The notes beneath the pieces are model-generated. The model had not been told where the DNA came from. It was given only the letters and a program-made list of their open reading frames with translations, and did not search any database. The position numbers and the translations under genes were made by a program. DNA of 64,000 nucleotides from the NCBI GenBank assembly GCA_024734495.1, contig JALMQS010000102.1, forward strand, positions 11,510,223 through 11,574,222, written 5' to 3'. This document shows positions 11,230 to 22,188 of the stretch, one piece after another. How positions within the stretch are numbered: position 1 is the first letter of the stretch; each line of letters starts with the position of its first letter. Source of the DNA: Forficula auricularia (taxonomy: Eukaryota > Arthropoda > Insecta > Dermaptera > Forficulidae).

Positions 11230-11980
11230 ATATTACCATTTTCACTAAATCGAATTTTCCATTATAGCATATACGATAATATTTAGTGTCTGGAGCACCA
11301 ACCGATGCTCGGTAGCTTTTTGCCTCTAAATAGCTTAAGTTTCAAATTTCAAGGCTCTGGCTAAAGACGATATATGAATGATTAAAATATTTATTTTACG
11401 ACACTCCTAATTTACACTCCCTTCCTTTATTTCAATCGGATTAAAATTAATACACGACTAATAACTCATGACACTTGATAAGTATACCAATTTAAAAAAA
11501 AATCGTTTTAGCATCGTTTTTGAGAAAATAAAAAAAAACGAAAAATCTTTCATGTAAATGTCCACTTACGGTGTTCCGATTTCAAGCAAAAGTTTGCTGT
11601 ACTCCTTCTAGCCTATATCGAACTTAAGTTTCGAATTTCGTAGCTCTGAGATTTATGGTTGCGAAACGCAGGGGGGTACATTCTTACGTACGTAAACATC
11701 AACTTCCGGTACTTCTATTTTAGCCAAAATCTTGTGGTACTTCTTGTAGCCTCTAGATAGCTTAAGTTTCAAATTTCAAGGCTCTGCGACTTTCCGAAGA
11801 CGAGATGCGAACGATTAAAATATTTATTTTACGACATGACTAATTTACACCCCCTTCCTTTATTTCAATCGGATTAAAATTTATACACGACTAATAACTC
11901 ATGAAACTTGATAAGTACACCAATTTTTAGCGAAATCGTTAGAGCCCTTTTCGAGAAACCGATTCTATATATATATGCAG
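11230..11980. repeat. Dispersed repeat family Y, two diverged units
   Basis: TAAGTTTCAAATTTCAAGGC, TTAAAATATTTATTTTACGA and TTCAATCGGATTAAAAT recur about 430 bp apart (first unit near 11330, second near 11761). A third, interrupted copy lies at 50800-51226 and continues at 52402. The class is unknown to me; no protein motif is visible. Confidence 0.7.
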
Positions 11981-12703
11981 GGTCGAAATATTATTATAGA
12001 AATTTTTAATTGCGCTCATCTTCAACAGAGATGTAATGGTCAGTCCACTGGTTTCCACGACCTAAGGCTCTTTCAGCCGACAAACGAACCCTTGCAAAGG
12101 TATTTCATTCTTTTCAGCAAACAAGGACCATTGTCTGAAACTTGAGTATGGTAAGTCATGAATAAGGGAAAGATCCCACTACGTGATTGTTTCAATTCCA
12201 CCCGTAAATGATAATGTTTGTCACATGAAGTTATTTCTCCCACCACCTTTACGAGATGAGGTCGACCAGAGCTTTAGCTACACTTGCAATCTCACCATCA
12301 AACGAACTGACACTTGCTAGCGACACTTCCAAGCAGTCACACGAACAGATTCAACGATACACGATAGATTCAACCCCTTTACTATCTCAAACGATTTAAC
12401 ATTACAATTACGTCTTTATAATAACGCCTTTCGAATGAAAGTTATCATTCACCTGTATATAGAATATTATACATGTTAATAAATATTTTATCTTAAGTGA
12501 AACTTTTATTTGATAAATCTCCTACCTTAGACACAAAACGAAACAATCCACACTGAACCTCTATGCGCGGGATCAGTGAAGAGTTCAGTTCCACATATAT
12601 ATAAATTTACTACAATGCCCATCTGCTTGGTTCTTTGGGGAATCGAAACAGATGAATTTTGTCCAGATATTCATATACTAAATTTTATTTAGAATGTTGA
12701 TAT
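11981..12703. other. Interval of uncertain origin
   Basis: Moderately GC-rich at 12000-12350, with a TATA-like CTGTATATAG near 12451 and AATAAATATTTTATC near 12479. This might be LTR-derived. No partner copy or coding frame supports a firmer call. Confidence 0.25.
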
Positions 12704-12984
12704 GTTAGCGTTAGATGAACGCAGAAGTTCAAACTTTTATCCGGCCACTGCCGCTATTTTGCGTAAATGGACCAGACTCGTTTTGATACTGAACCAAGAG
12801 TTGAAAAAAAATCCGTCGGATGGGATCCATCGCTTAAATGGAAAAGGCATTTTGCGGACTTAACGCAGAAGATGTCTGATCATGTATCATTTTTTCAACT
12901 CTTGGTTCAGTATCAAGAACGAGTCTGGTCTCAATTGCGCCAAAATAGGGATGTGGCCGGATAAACAGTTCATCTAACGTTAAC
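12704..12984. mobile_element. MITE with long terminal inverted repeats
   Basis: Arms of about 90 bp face each other: GTTAGATGAAC, TTTATCCGGCCAC, ACCAGACTCG and TACTGAACCAAGAGTTG on the left, with their complements in reverse order on the right. The inner 95 bp is unique. No transposase. The family is unknown; a target duplication is not obvious. Confidence 0.8.
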
Positions 12985-13004
12985 TCTATATGTAGAGATG
13001 AAAC

Positions 13005-13500
13005 GCACGCTATCACGAAACTTGACCTCCTTTGCCTCGTCCAGACAAATGCTTTCCCAAGCCGCAAGAGAGCGCAAGATATGCTCCCCCACCATCGATC
13101 CAGCTGCGCCCGCCACTACCGCCCTTAGCGCCACCGTGGAAGTCCGTGGACTCGGAGAGCGGCGACGACCAAGTTGCTCCCGGATTGGCCATGATAACAA
13201 ATGCGCTGATTGGCTGTGCCAAGGACCTATCATCAGCAACCCTAGATGTCAACTCAACGCCTATAAAGATCGTCTCCCCAGCATCAGACAGCAGTTCAGC
13301 TCACTGTGCAGTTCAGCTCACAGTCCAGTTCTGTGCAGTTCACAGTTCACACTCAAGTTGTTATCTCACCCGGCATCAACATCAAGATTGAAGAAGTTTT
13401 CTTATATACTCTGTATTTATTTTCATTTAAATTCCTGTTAAAATAAATTGTTACCTCAAACTACAGTTTATTATTCACCAACCACTTATACCAATCCTGC
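13005..13500 (+). repeat. LTR-like or promoter-like GC-richer block
   Basis: A CpG-containing stretch (13010-13250) leads into a TATA-like CCTATAAAGATC (near 13260). A repeated GTGCAGTTCAGCTCAC tract (13290-13350) and AATAAATTGTTACC (near 13442) follow. This order resembles an LTR with promoter and polyadenylation signal, and the mariner sits just after it. Without a second copy or TG...CA ends it remains a guess; a host promoter or first exon is an alternative. Confidence 0.3.
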
Positions 13501-13506
13501 ATATAC

Positions 13507-14412
13507 TAGGTGTGCCGGTTAATAATGTCTCTTTTTTCTAACAGATGGCATTTCGGTATTTTTCCACCAAACTCATCCAAATATTTTTTTAGTTTTATAG
13601 TGTTGGTAATCACCTTTCAAACGGCATATAACATGTCAACATTCGGTTCATTTGTGTATGAGATATTGGCTTGTAAACATGGCGGATTTTGTTCCGAAAA
13701 AGAGCATTTGCGGGAGGTGATGTTGCACTATTTATTCAATCGAAGAAATCGGCTGCGGAAACGGCTCGTATTCTCGGGAGCTTATGGGGACCATGCTCCA
13801 TCTGAAAAAATTTGCCAACGTTGGTTTGGTTACGGTTTCAAGTGGTGATTTTGATGTGAACGACAAGGGAGCGGCCTGGACAGCCGAAAAAGTTTGAGGA
13901 TGCTGACCTGGAGACTTGCTGGCAGAAGATCGCGCCAATCGCAAGGAATGCGCCTGAACAACAATTGATCTATTTGAATCATACATTGATCGAAAACGGC
14001 TGCAATGGGCTCGAAGGCATGGGCGTGGCATTTTGCTCCACGACAACGCTTCGTCGAACACCGCCAAATCGACGAAAGAAACCATCGAAAGCGCTCGAAT
14101 GGGGAGGCCCTACCCCACCCGCCCTACTCTCCAGAACCTCACTCCATCGGATTACCACCTCTTTGGTCAATGGCACACGGATTATGGCTGACCAGCGCTT
14201 CGCTAATTACGGAAGAAGTGGCAAAATGGCTCGAATCTTGGCTCGCCTCGAAAGGGGAGAAATTCTACTGGGAGGGGATACACAATCTGACGGATCGTTG
14301 GTCAAAATGTGTAGAGATCCGATGGTGCATACTTTGAATAAACCACTTTTGCCAGTTCTGAAAAAATTTGTGTTTTCCTCATGCCGAAAAACATTATTAA
14401 CCGGCACACCTA
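13507..14412 (+). mobile_element. Mariner element with exact terminal repeats, internally deleted
   Basis: The element is 13509-14410 (902 bp). Its terminal repeats are exact over 20 bp, starting GGTGTGCCGG, and it sits between TA dinucleotides (13507-13508 and 14411-14412), the mariner target. Typical mariners are about 1.3 kb. The target site reads CATATAC-TA-GTCTCC across the insertion. Exact ends suggest recent mobilisation in trans or recent insertion, although the coding region is badly damaged. Confidence 0.93.
13670..14380 (+). pseudogene. Mariner transposase remnant
   Basis: The first part keeps HLREVMLHY and, after a shift, AYGDHAPSEK and CQRWF, the helix-turn-helix DNA-binding region. 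VNDKERPGQP-like sequence and AEDRA follow in other frames. The middle catalytic region carrying the first aspartate is deleted. Later frames show LLHDNA-like sequence (second aspartate), PHPPYSP and SDYHLF (third aspartate), then EVAKWLESWLASKGEKFY. At least three frameshifts separate these. The original enzyme would be a D,D34D cut-and-paste transposase; this copy cannot make one. Confidence 0.85.
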
Positions 14413-14423
14413 GTCTCCTGTTC

Positions 14424-17053
14424 AAGGACTAATTGGACTTACAAAACTTAAAACAATCGCGGTTTGTTTCGTCCGATTTGCGCCCCTAACTTACCAATTG
14501 CCACACTCTCCTCAATATTGACTATTCGACAGCCTTGAGCAAGTTGTAGCAAATGATTGAGTTCACGAGCAGTATTCGTAACTCAGGGAGAGTATCGGAA
14601 AATAATAAAGACAAGATTGGTCCTCTAAAAGGGCTAATCTTATGCGGAAAGTCTGTCAATGCTGAATTTTAAGGTGGTAAATTGCGGATCTGCTTCGCTA
14701 AATGTTACGACTTTGATCGCCTAAAGATGTTGTTTTCCGACCTAAATCTACTACGCTGCGTTCGACTTCCTATTGGATGTAGAGGATAATATGCCTGAAA
14801 TGACTTAAGCTGCAATCCGAGTTGTTGTTGTTGTTATAAGAAGCGATAAGATAAACACCGCAAAAGTTCAAAAAAATCGCCTGAATGAGAGTGACAAAAT
14901 TACCTGCGATCGGATGCTGAAAGAAAAGCTAATTGTAATGGACTCTGGTTTATTTCAAAAAAACAAATTCAAATGAGTTAATTAAAATTTATGAAATTTG
15001 TTTTATTGATATTACCAAAAGGGTTTCTTTTGTTTGTTTATTAATAGTTGTTCAATTTTCATTGAAGATTATAAATTAAACAAAAGGTTAATCTTTATGA
15101 AATTTACGATAAATTGATTTGTTTGTTATAATTGAGTTGTATTTAGTTTTCTTAAATAAAAAAAACTAGTTTTGAAATTAATAATAAAATTCAAAAGTTC
15201 AAATTTCTTCTATTAAGTTTTGACAATTTTAATACAATGATTATTTATTTTACTTCTAATTTTTATATCAACAAATTCGAATTAATTATTTTTGTTTATA
15301 AACAAATATTATCAATTGTTTTAATTTTATCAATTTAAATAAATTATAATGACTTATTTCTTTTAATTAGACTTATTATTTACTTGTTATGTTTATTTAT
15401 ATTTTAATTTAATTTATAACAATTCAGGTTCATATATTTGGCTTATTATTATTAATTATTATTGGTTTGTTTAACTAAAGAAACATAAAATATATTGGTC
15501 ATCTGACTTTGATTTGTTGTTTTCAAGTTCGAGAAATTTGATTCTAATGTTTACTTATTATATTAAAGAAATGATTTTTATTTTATTTATTTTTTTTTTT
15601 ATATATAATTAATTTTATATCAATAAAATTAGCTGAAATAGAGCTGGTCGCCCCAAACACATGTGGGAAATTAATTTATCCCCTTTAATAAGGGTAGAGT
15701 TATTTAAATATTAAGTTACTTCGATTATTAGTTATTTTTCTATGGAAAATATAAATTAAATTATTTTTAAAATTTGAATATCTTCTTATAGATACAGATG
15801 TGGTTTTGGCTCCTTCAAGATTTCCGGGTCATCCGTCTGTCCCATGCGTGATTGTGACTATATCTTCCAATCTAGCTGAGATCAGCTGAATTAGAGGAGA
15901 GAAACTTTCCTTATCCCTCTTCAGGGGAACTTCGGGCACTTCACTGAAATCAAATGTTCGAGAGTTGGGCGGTATCAGTGACGCTGGATTTATAAATTAC
16001 TATTTGTAGATCCAACTGGTTGATGAGATCAGTTACCCTGAGATTATTCATCGCGGGACGCCATTTTGACTCCTGTTCTAGGAGTTTCAAGAAAATTTAT
16101 ATTAATGAAATTGATTAGAAGATTTACTGAATTTAAGTTATTGATTAATTGCCGAAAATTAATTCTGTGTTTTGGCTCGATACCCATTCAAGCCTAACAT
16201 ATTGTGACTTCATACTTGCTTTGTCTTTATTCCAGAAGCTGCTTCCGAAACCAAACACCATAATTAGTATTAATTTCTTTAATTGCCACACTCCAATTAC
16301 TCAGGCTATTCATTAACATATCATTTACAACCCAATAGTTGGTTTCAAATGTATTATTGACGATGAACCTGGTAGGTTGTTGATTTTATTCAATCCGACT
16401 CTGAGGCTTACTTGTGGTAGAGATTAGTACCTTAGGGTCAAGATTGTGCTCTCTGCCTATTATGGTATGGACCAGTGGGATCAAGTTCATTCATCGAAAC
16501 TATGTACCAAGTACTTATCTATTCGAATCACTGCATCTGGAACACACTAGAACAGCGCTTCCACGCGACCGGCAGAGCTTGAATTTTGGATAACGCCCAG
16601 ATCACAGCTATGTTCTTGCAGAAAGATCAATCGCTTGCATGGTCTAGAATCACAGGAGGTTTTCACTGAACTCTTGAGAATTACGATAAAACGTTAGATT
16701 GTTCCAGATATACTTGGATTTTAACTATCACAGATGGGTTTTGATTAGGCTGGCAATGCACGCGACGTCTCGGATCAAGGTCGTAGGCAAAGGATGGACG
16801 AGTTCATTTTCAGGGCAGTCTACTTGCACGCCTTTACCTGGGTGACCTAATTACCCAATTGTGCCGTTGATGGCGGCACGAAATCAGATCTTAGATTTTA
16901 ATTAGATACGCTTGTTTCACAGATGTCCATCAAGTTCACTTGCTCGATATAAATTCAAATAATAAATCCTATGTCACTTTGAATTGTCTGTTCAAAAATA
17001 AAAAAATCTTGCAATTATACCATTTAATTAATAACAAAGCCTGTTTCGTCACA
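14424..17053 (-). repeat. 3' LTR of the LTR retrotransposon (left copy)
   Basis: About 2.63 kb, aligned along its whole length with 19466-22104. Shared words include AATTGGACTTACAAAACTTA, CCTCTAAAAGGGCTAATCTT, CAATGCTGAATTTTAAGGTG, GGTCGCCCCAAACACATGTG and AAAGCCTGTTTCGTCACA. Its inner end is GTCACA. The outer end is altered (AAGGACT where the other copy has TGTGACA). The copies differ by substitutions and many 1-5 base insertions or deletions. LTRs of this length are unusual. The outer end lies about 12 bp from the mariner. Confidence 0.9.
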
Positions 17054-17065
17054 TTCCCCCCCTTC
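17054..17065 (-). promoter_or_regulatory. Polypurine tract
   Basis: On the minus strand this reads GAAGGGGGGGAA and directly abuts the TGTGAC start of the 3' LTR, exactly where the plus-strand primer of an LTR retrotransposon belongs. It fixes the element's orientation as minus. Confidence 0.85.
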
Positions 17066-18633
17066 AGGGATCGAATATTCTTCTATTCGATTTCTGAACT
17101 TTACTGAGAAGCGAATTTGAACTTTCCTTCTCACTAGTGCGCTTTTTGGTTCCACTAGTTTTCTTAAATCTAATGTGGCCTTTTTGCCGTTCTTGTAATC
17201 AAAACAAAAAAATTATAACCAGGGTGATTTTCCCTTTCATGCCTAATCGTTCAGTTCCCCTTCCCGTTCAGATCTAGTGACCGTGCAAAATCCAATTCAC
17301 TCTATTACAAAATTTATCCCCAACCCTCTCTTTTCAGATCACGCTCAGCTTCTGTCACTTCCGTTCATAATCCATTTTCAGGGCGCACTACGGCCACCAA
17401 TCGACCAACACGATCCCATCCCGCTCATGCGTCCTTCCAGCACTATCCCGGATTCAAACGGCTTTAGCCTACTTGCCAACAAGACAACCATTCAGGCTGG
17501 TCATCTCGGCCAATCCCACACTAATACAGAATCGTTACTGCTAATTTCTGGATTGATCATTCAGTTTGGGGTCGCCGCCCAGTATTTCCTTAGAAACCAC
17601 AACATTTAATTCCTCTTTCTCTTTTTCAATTCGTTTCCATTTCTCTGCTACTAGCTAGTGGCACTGAATGTCACCTACTGCTTCGCTATTCCCTATCAAT
17701 GCTGGACCAGGGTACCGCGCACTAAACAGAATCATTCTCATATCTTCAGCCTCCACAATTCACACTAAAGACAATTCGGAGACTCTCACTAGCGACACCA
17801 AACCGCAGATAATCTGTCTGGCATTTGCGGATGATAGGATCTATATCCTGAGTTTGTGGTTCTGTTACTGACTTGGCGATCTGTGACTCTGTTCTATCAT
17901 TGTGGCGTTTGATCCTACTGAGCTTTTCAAGTTGATAATTTTTTAGAGTACCTGATGATTTTGGGTTTTTACTAAAAACCCCCCCTCCAATTATTATTAA
18001 TTGCTTCCATGGCGAAACCACTTTCCCCCCCCAATCCCAATTAATGCAATGTTTGCCTTCATGATTCTACCCGCACGCTTTCCGCAAATAATTCGAACTT
18101 TTGTCCGAAGGTCATTTTGTCTGTCGTTCTGGTCCGGTGTAACTTATTACAGGGCTTCCTTTTCCCCAATAGATGCCGAGTTATTAGTTGCTTAGATGCC
18201 TAGGTTAGTATGAACGCGCTTATTCTATGTTATGTTATAACTAAGGTTAGTGATAATAACGCATTTACAAGTTTTAGTCGTTAGTAACTTAGGTCTAAGG
18301 TTCAGTACGAACGAACTTAGGCTAAATTAAGGGTAAGTACTTGATCTAGTGTTAGTACGAACGTATTTACAAATTTCTTCACTTTATTACACTTTCACAG
18401 AACATGTCCGTTTGTCGTTTTAGGTCAAATTTAGTCATTCAATAGGGACGATCGTCTGTCACGTCTCGTTCTAGTAAGGTGTTACGTATTAGATACTCAA
18501 AGGAATGTGAAGTTGGGGCTGAGCCTCCCCTTTAATCTAAAGACCACATTCAACTATCAATTTAATTCAGTTATTGGTGAATGATATGGTTTTAAGCTCC
18601 CAACATTGAACGTCCCCTATTTGTCTCCCACTC
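17066..18633 (-). other. Non-coding 3' internal region of the LTR element
   Basis: Lies between the ORF stop and the polypurine tract, 1.57 kb. Short frames exist on both strands (for example 17277-17609 plus and 17746-18021 minus) but none shows protease, RT, RNase H or envelope motifs. It may be a long 3' untranslated region or the remains of a lost gene. Confidence 0.5.
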
Positions 18634-19386
18634 TCATGTTCTAGTCTGATAGGCGTTTGGCAACACCTCGTCTATTCGATATGGCCCCCGATATTGTCTG
18701 ACAAATTCTCCCGCTAGTTCCCCGATTGTTGGGGATTCGAGGGTCTCGGTCGTTATCAAATCACTGGAATTGGATCGGGTCCGTTTCCGAGTGGTATGTC
18801 CTGTTCGTTTCTTTATAATTTTGTTCTTTTCCCCGTTTAAAAATTTTCTATTTTGTATCTTCATTTTAAATTTAACCCCCCTTTTATTTGGTTTGGTCTT
18901 TCTCCTTTTCTTTCTAGTGATTATTGTTTCGTTAGTTTTCGTTGTTTTGTTATTTGATTCGATATTAATGCCTCCCATTCTATGATGTGTTGTTATTAGA
19001 TTTGGACATAATGTTTCTATGACAGAGGTAGCAGTCGATGTTTGAATGACTGTAATTGTTTGGTTGACTTCTGACAGTGGTTCTGTCACCATGTTAGCTG
19101 TTACTACTTCATATTCAAATGTAGGTAAAATTTCTACCTCTTCCATTTCATCATTTATAGTATGAATCATTGCATATGTGGGCATTATCGTTCTCCCTTG
19201 GTCGCCTTCTACTTGTGATTCAAAACTCATGTTCATTTGTTTCATTGTTCGAGTTTGTTGTTGCAACCTCTCATCCCATTTCTTGTTCATGGCTTGAAAG
19301 TTTTCTTTTATCTCTTTGAAATTCGTTTGCATTGTCTGTAATAATTGTTGCATAAATTGTTCCATCTCTCCTTCGTTGCCTGCCAT
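18634..19386 (-). CDS. Gag-head/integrase-tail fusion ORF of a deleted LTR retrotransposon
   Basis: An intact 250-residue ORF, the only one in the element, whose ATG lies 79 bases inside the 5' LTR. Residues 1-55 are a glutamine/methionine-rich amphipathic, probably coiled-coil segment (EMEQFMQQLLQTMQTNFKEI), as at the start of some gag proteins. Residues 60-145 are acidic and threonine-rich. Residues 150-205 are strongly basic (KKRRKTKPNKRG). Residues 234-238 are GPYRI followed by DEVLPNAY, resembling the GPY/F tail of Ty3/gypsy integrases. No capsid, zinc knuckle, protease, RT or integrase core is present. I infer a large internal deletion that kept the first and last parts in frame. RNA binding through the basic stretch is possible. 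Confidence 0.7.
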   Translation of the reverse strand: MAGNEGEMEQFMQQLLQTMQTNFKEIKENFQAMNKKWDERLQQQTRTMKQMNMSFESQVEGDQGRTIMPTYAMIHTINDEMEEVEILPTFEYEVVTANMVTEPLSEVNQTITVIQTSTATSVIETLCPNLITTHHRMGGINIESNNKTTKTNETIITRKKRRKTKPNKRGVKFKMKIQNRKFLNGEKNKIIKKRTGHTTRKRTRSNSSDLITTETLESPTIGELAGEFVRQYRGPYRIDEVLPNAYQTRT

Positions 19387-19446
19387 TTCGTTATATTGCT
19401 AGTTCTAATTTGCCTACTATGCAATTTCTTGCCTGCTGGCTTAATC

Positions 19447-19464
19447 CCAGCTATCCTACACCAA
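19447..19464 (-). promoter_or_regulatory. tRNA primer-binding site
   Basis: Reading the minus strand away from the 5' LTR gives TT then TGGTGTAGGATAGCTGGG. It begins TGG, complementary to the CCA end of a tRNA, within two bases of the LTR end. TGGTGT and TGGGA also occur in the Leu-tRNA primer sites I recall, but which tRNA is used needs a match to this genome's tRNAs. Confidence 0.65.
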
Positions 19465-19465
19465 A

Positions 19466-22104
19466 TGTGACAAATTGGACTTACAAAACTTAAATAAGTA
19501 AGTTTTGTTTCGCCCGATTTGCGCTCTAACTTACCAATTGCCACACTCTCCCTCAATATTGACAATTCGACAATATTGAGCAAGTTGTAGCAACTGATTA
19601 GTTTACGAGCAGATGTAACTCAGGGAGAGTATCGAAAATAAAGACAAGATTGAGTCCTCTAAAAGGGCTAATCTTATTAAAGTCGCAATGCTGAATTTTA
19701 AGGTGGTAAATTGGTGATCTGCTTCGCTAAGTGTTACGACTTTAATCGCCTAAGCTGTTGTTTCCCGACCTGATCTACTCGCTGGTTAAACTTCCTATTG
19801 GATGTGAGGATGATATGCCTGAAATGACTTAAGCTATAATCCGGTTGTTGTTGTTGTTGCAAGAAGCGATAAGATAAACACCGCAAAGTTCAAAAAAATC
19901 GCTGAATGAGGTGACCAATTACCTGCGATCGGATGCTGAAAGAAAAGCTATTGTAATGGACTCTGGTTTATTTCAAAAACATACAAATTCAAATGAGTTA
20001 ATTAAAATTTATGAAATTTGTTTTATTGATATTACCAAAAGGGTTTCTTTTGTTTGTTTATAATCTAATAGCGTTTAATTTCTTTTCGTGAAAATTAATC
20101 AATTAACAAAAGGTTAATCTTGATGAAATTACGATGAATTGATTTGTTTGTTATAATTGAGTTCTATTTAGTTTTCTTAATATGAAAACTAGTTTGACAT
20201 TTAACTAATAGAATTCAAAGTTCAATTTCTTCTATTAAGTTTTGACAATTTTAATACAATGATTATTTATTTTACTTCTAATTTTTATACACAGATTCAA
20301 CTAATTAATTTGTTTATAAACAAATATATCTAATTGTTTATATTTTATCAATTTAAATAAATTATAATGACTTATTTCTTTTAATTAGACTTATTATTTA
20401 ACTTGTTTATGTTTATTTATATTTTAATTTAATTTAAAACAATTCAGGTTCATATATTTGGCTTATTATTATTAATTATTATTGTTTTGTTTAACTAAAA
20501 GAAACATAAAATATATTGGTCATCTGACTTGATTTGTTGTTTTCAAGTTCCGAGAAATTTGAAGTTGCTAATGTTTACTTATTATATTAAAAAAATGATT
20601 TTTATTTTATTTATTTTTTTTTTTTATATATAATTATTTTATATCAATAAAATTATGCTGAAATGGCTGGTCGCCCCAAACACATGTGGAAATTAATTTA
20701 TCCCCCACAATAAGGGTAGTTATTTATCTAAGTTACTTTATTATTAGTATTTTTTTAAGGGAAAATATAAAATTAAATTATTTTTTAAAATTTGAATATC
20801 TCTATAGATACGGAATGTGGTTTTGGCTCCAACTCGATTTTCTAAGATTAATCCGGGTCATCCGTCTGTCCCATGCGCGATTGTGACTATATTTCCAATC
20901 CTAGCTAGTCCAGCTGATTAGAGGAGAGCTTCCTTATCCTCTTCGGGGGAACCGGGCACTTCACTGAAATCAAATGTTCAAGACGGGCGGTATCAGTGAC
21001 GCTTCTAGTTGCCATAATTTTCTATTTAGCAATCCGCTGGTTAATTAGATCCAGAGACCCTTTCGATTATTAATGTGGGGACGCTCATTTTGACTCTGTT
21101 TCTAGGATTTCAAAGGAAAATTCATATTCAACGAAATTGATGAGAAGAATTTTCTGAATTTGTATTATTGATTAATTACCTAGAAGATTAGACTCTGTGT
21201 TTTGGCTCAGATACCCATTCAAACTAATATCCATTGTGTTCATATTTACTTTTATCTTTTCTTTTCAAAGCTGCTTCCGGAAACCAACATAATTGTATTA
21301 ATTTCTTTAAAATTATACCTCTAATTATGGAAGCTGATAATTCGCGTACATATCAATTTACAGTCTTAATAGTGTTAATTTCATATTGCATTATTGCGTA
21401 CCTGGTGATGTTGAATTTTATTCAAATCCGACTCTCAGGCATCCACTTATGGCAGTATGTTACTAGAGTCGTAGACTGTTCCTCGCCTCTTCGCAAACCG
21501 AATGGAACAATTAAGTTTCATTCATCAAAGAATGCTTCCAATGATACTTATCTATTCAGAATCACTGCTATCTGGAACCACTTTGAACAGCACTTCCACG
21601 CGACCGGCAGGCTTGAATTTTTTGGATAACTCCCAGATCCACAGCTATTTTCTTTGAAAAGATCAGATCGACACTTTGTATTCTCAGAATCTGCAGGATA
21701 GTTTTCACTGAACTCGACGAGTCACGATGTGCGTTGACAGATTGTTTCCAGATCTGCTTGGAGTTCAACTATCTCAGATGGGTTTTGATTAGGTCAGTAA
21801 TCCACGTGCGTCTCGGATCAAGGTCGTAGGCAAAAGAGGACGAGTTCGACTCTCAGGGCAGTCTACTTGCACGCTACCTGGGTGACCTAATTACCCAATT
21901 AGCCGACTGATGGCGGCACAAATCAGTCTTAGGGATTTTGATATAGATACTTGTTTCCCAATAGATGTCCATCAAGTTCCACTTTTTCGATATAAATTCA
22001 AATAATAAATCCTGCTGTTCACTACTGAATTTGTCAAATTCAAAAAATAAAAAAAATCTTTACAATTCTACAATTTAATTAATAACAAAGCCTGTTTCGT
22101 CACA
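19466..22104 (-). repeat. 5' LTR of the LTR retrotransposon (right copy)
   Basis: About 2.64 kb, starting TGTGACAAATTGGAC and ending TTTCGTCACA in plus-strand reading, so both TG...CA ends are intact. In element orientation this is the upstream LTR and holds the promoter. Long AT-rich parts (about 20000-20700) contain several TATA-like sites, so no single start can be chosen. Frames inside it are short and not shared intact with the other LTR. Confidence 0.9.
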
Positions 22105-22151
22105 TTATATATATATATATTTAAGAATTGCTCGTTTAATAATATAATAAG

Positions 22152-22186
<35 letters not shown>
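22105..22186. repeat. (TA)n tracts flanking the LTR element
   Basis: Two TA microsatellites with a short spacer start directly after the LTR. The element may have inserted into the repeat, which would hide any target duplication. Confidence 0.85.

Positions 22187-22188
<2 letters not shown>

Larger units (their letters stand above)
14424..22104 (-). mobile_element. Complete but internally deleted LTR retrotransposon, 7.7 kb
   Basis: Two directly repeated LTRs of about 2.6 kb flank a 2.4-kb interior. The ends are TGTGAC...GTCACA. A polypurine tract and a primer-binding site lie at the correct junctions for minus-strand transcription. Only one ORF remains. No matching target duplication is seen; the right flank is a TA microsatellite and the left outer end is altered. 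The GPYRI tail suggests Ty3/gypsy ancestry. Being non-autonomous with large LTRs, it resembles large retrotransposon derivatives that depend on relatives for proteins. Confidence 0.88.

Noticed and set aside
12998..13441. 147-residue plus-strand frame in a GC-richer region
   Set aside because: Three overlapping frames on both strands are open here because of base composition. None has a recognisable motif, and the tract looks like an LTR or promoter.
17277..17609. 110-residue plus-strand frame inside the LTR element
   Set aside because: It runs against the element's transcription and lacks motifs. The polypurine tract and primer site fix the element as minus-strand.
21234..21629. 131-residue plus-strand frame
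   Set aside because: It lies within the LTR, and the matching part of the other LTR (about 16200-16580) breaks the frame by indels.
14424..22104. Endogenous retrovirus with envelope
   Set aside because: No envelope, protease, RT or integrase core is present; only a short fused ORF remains.
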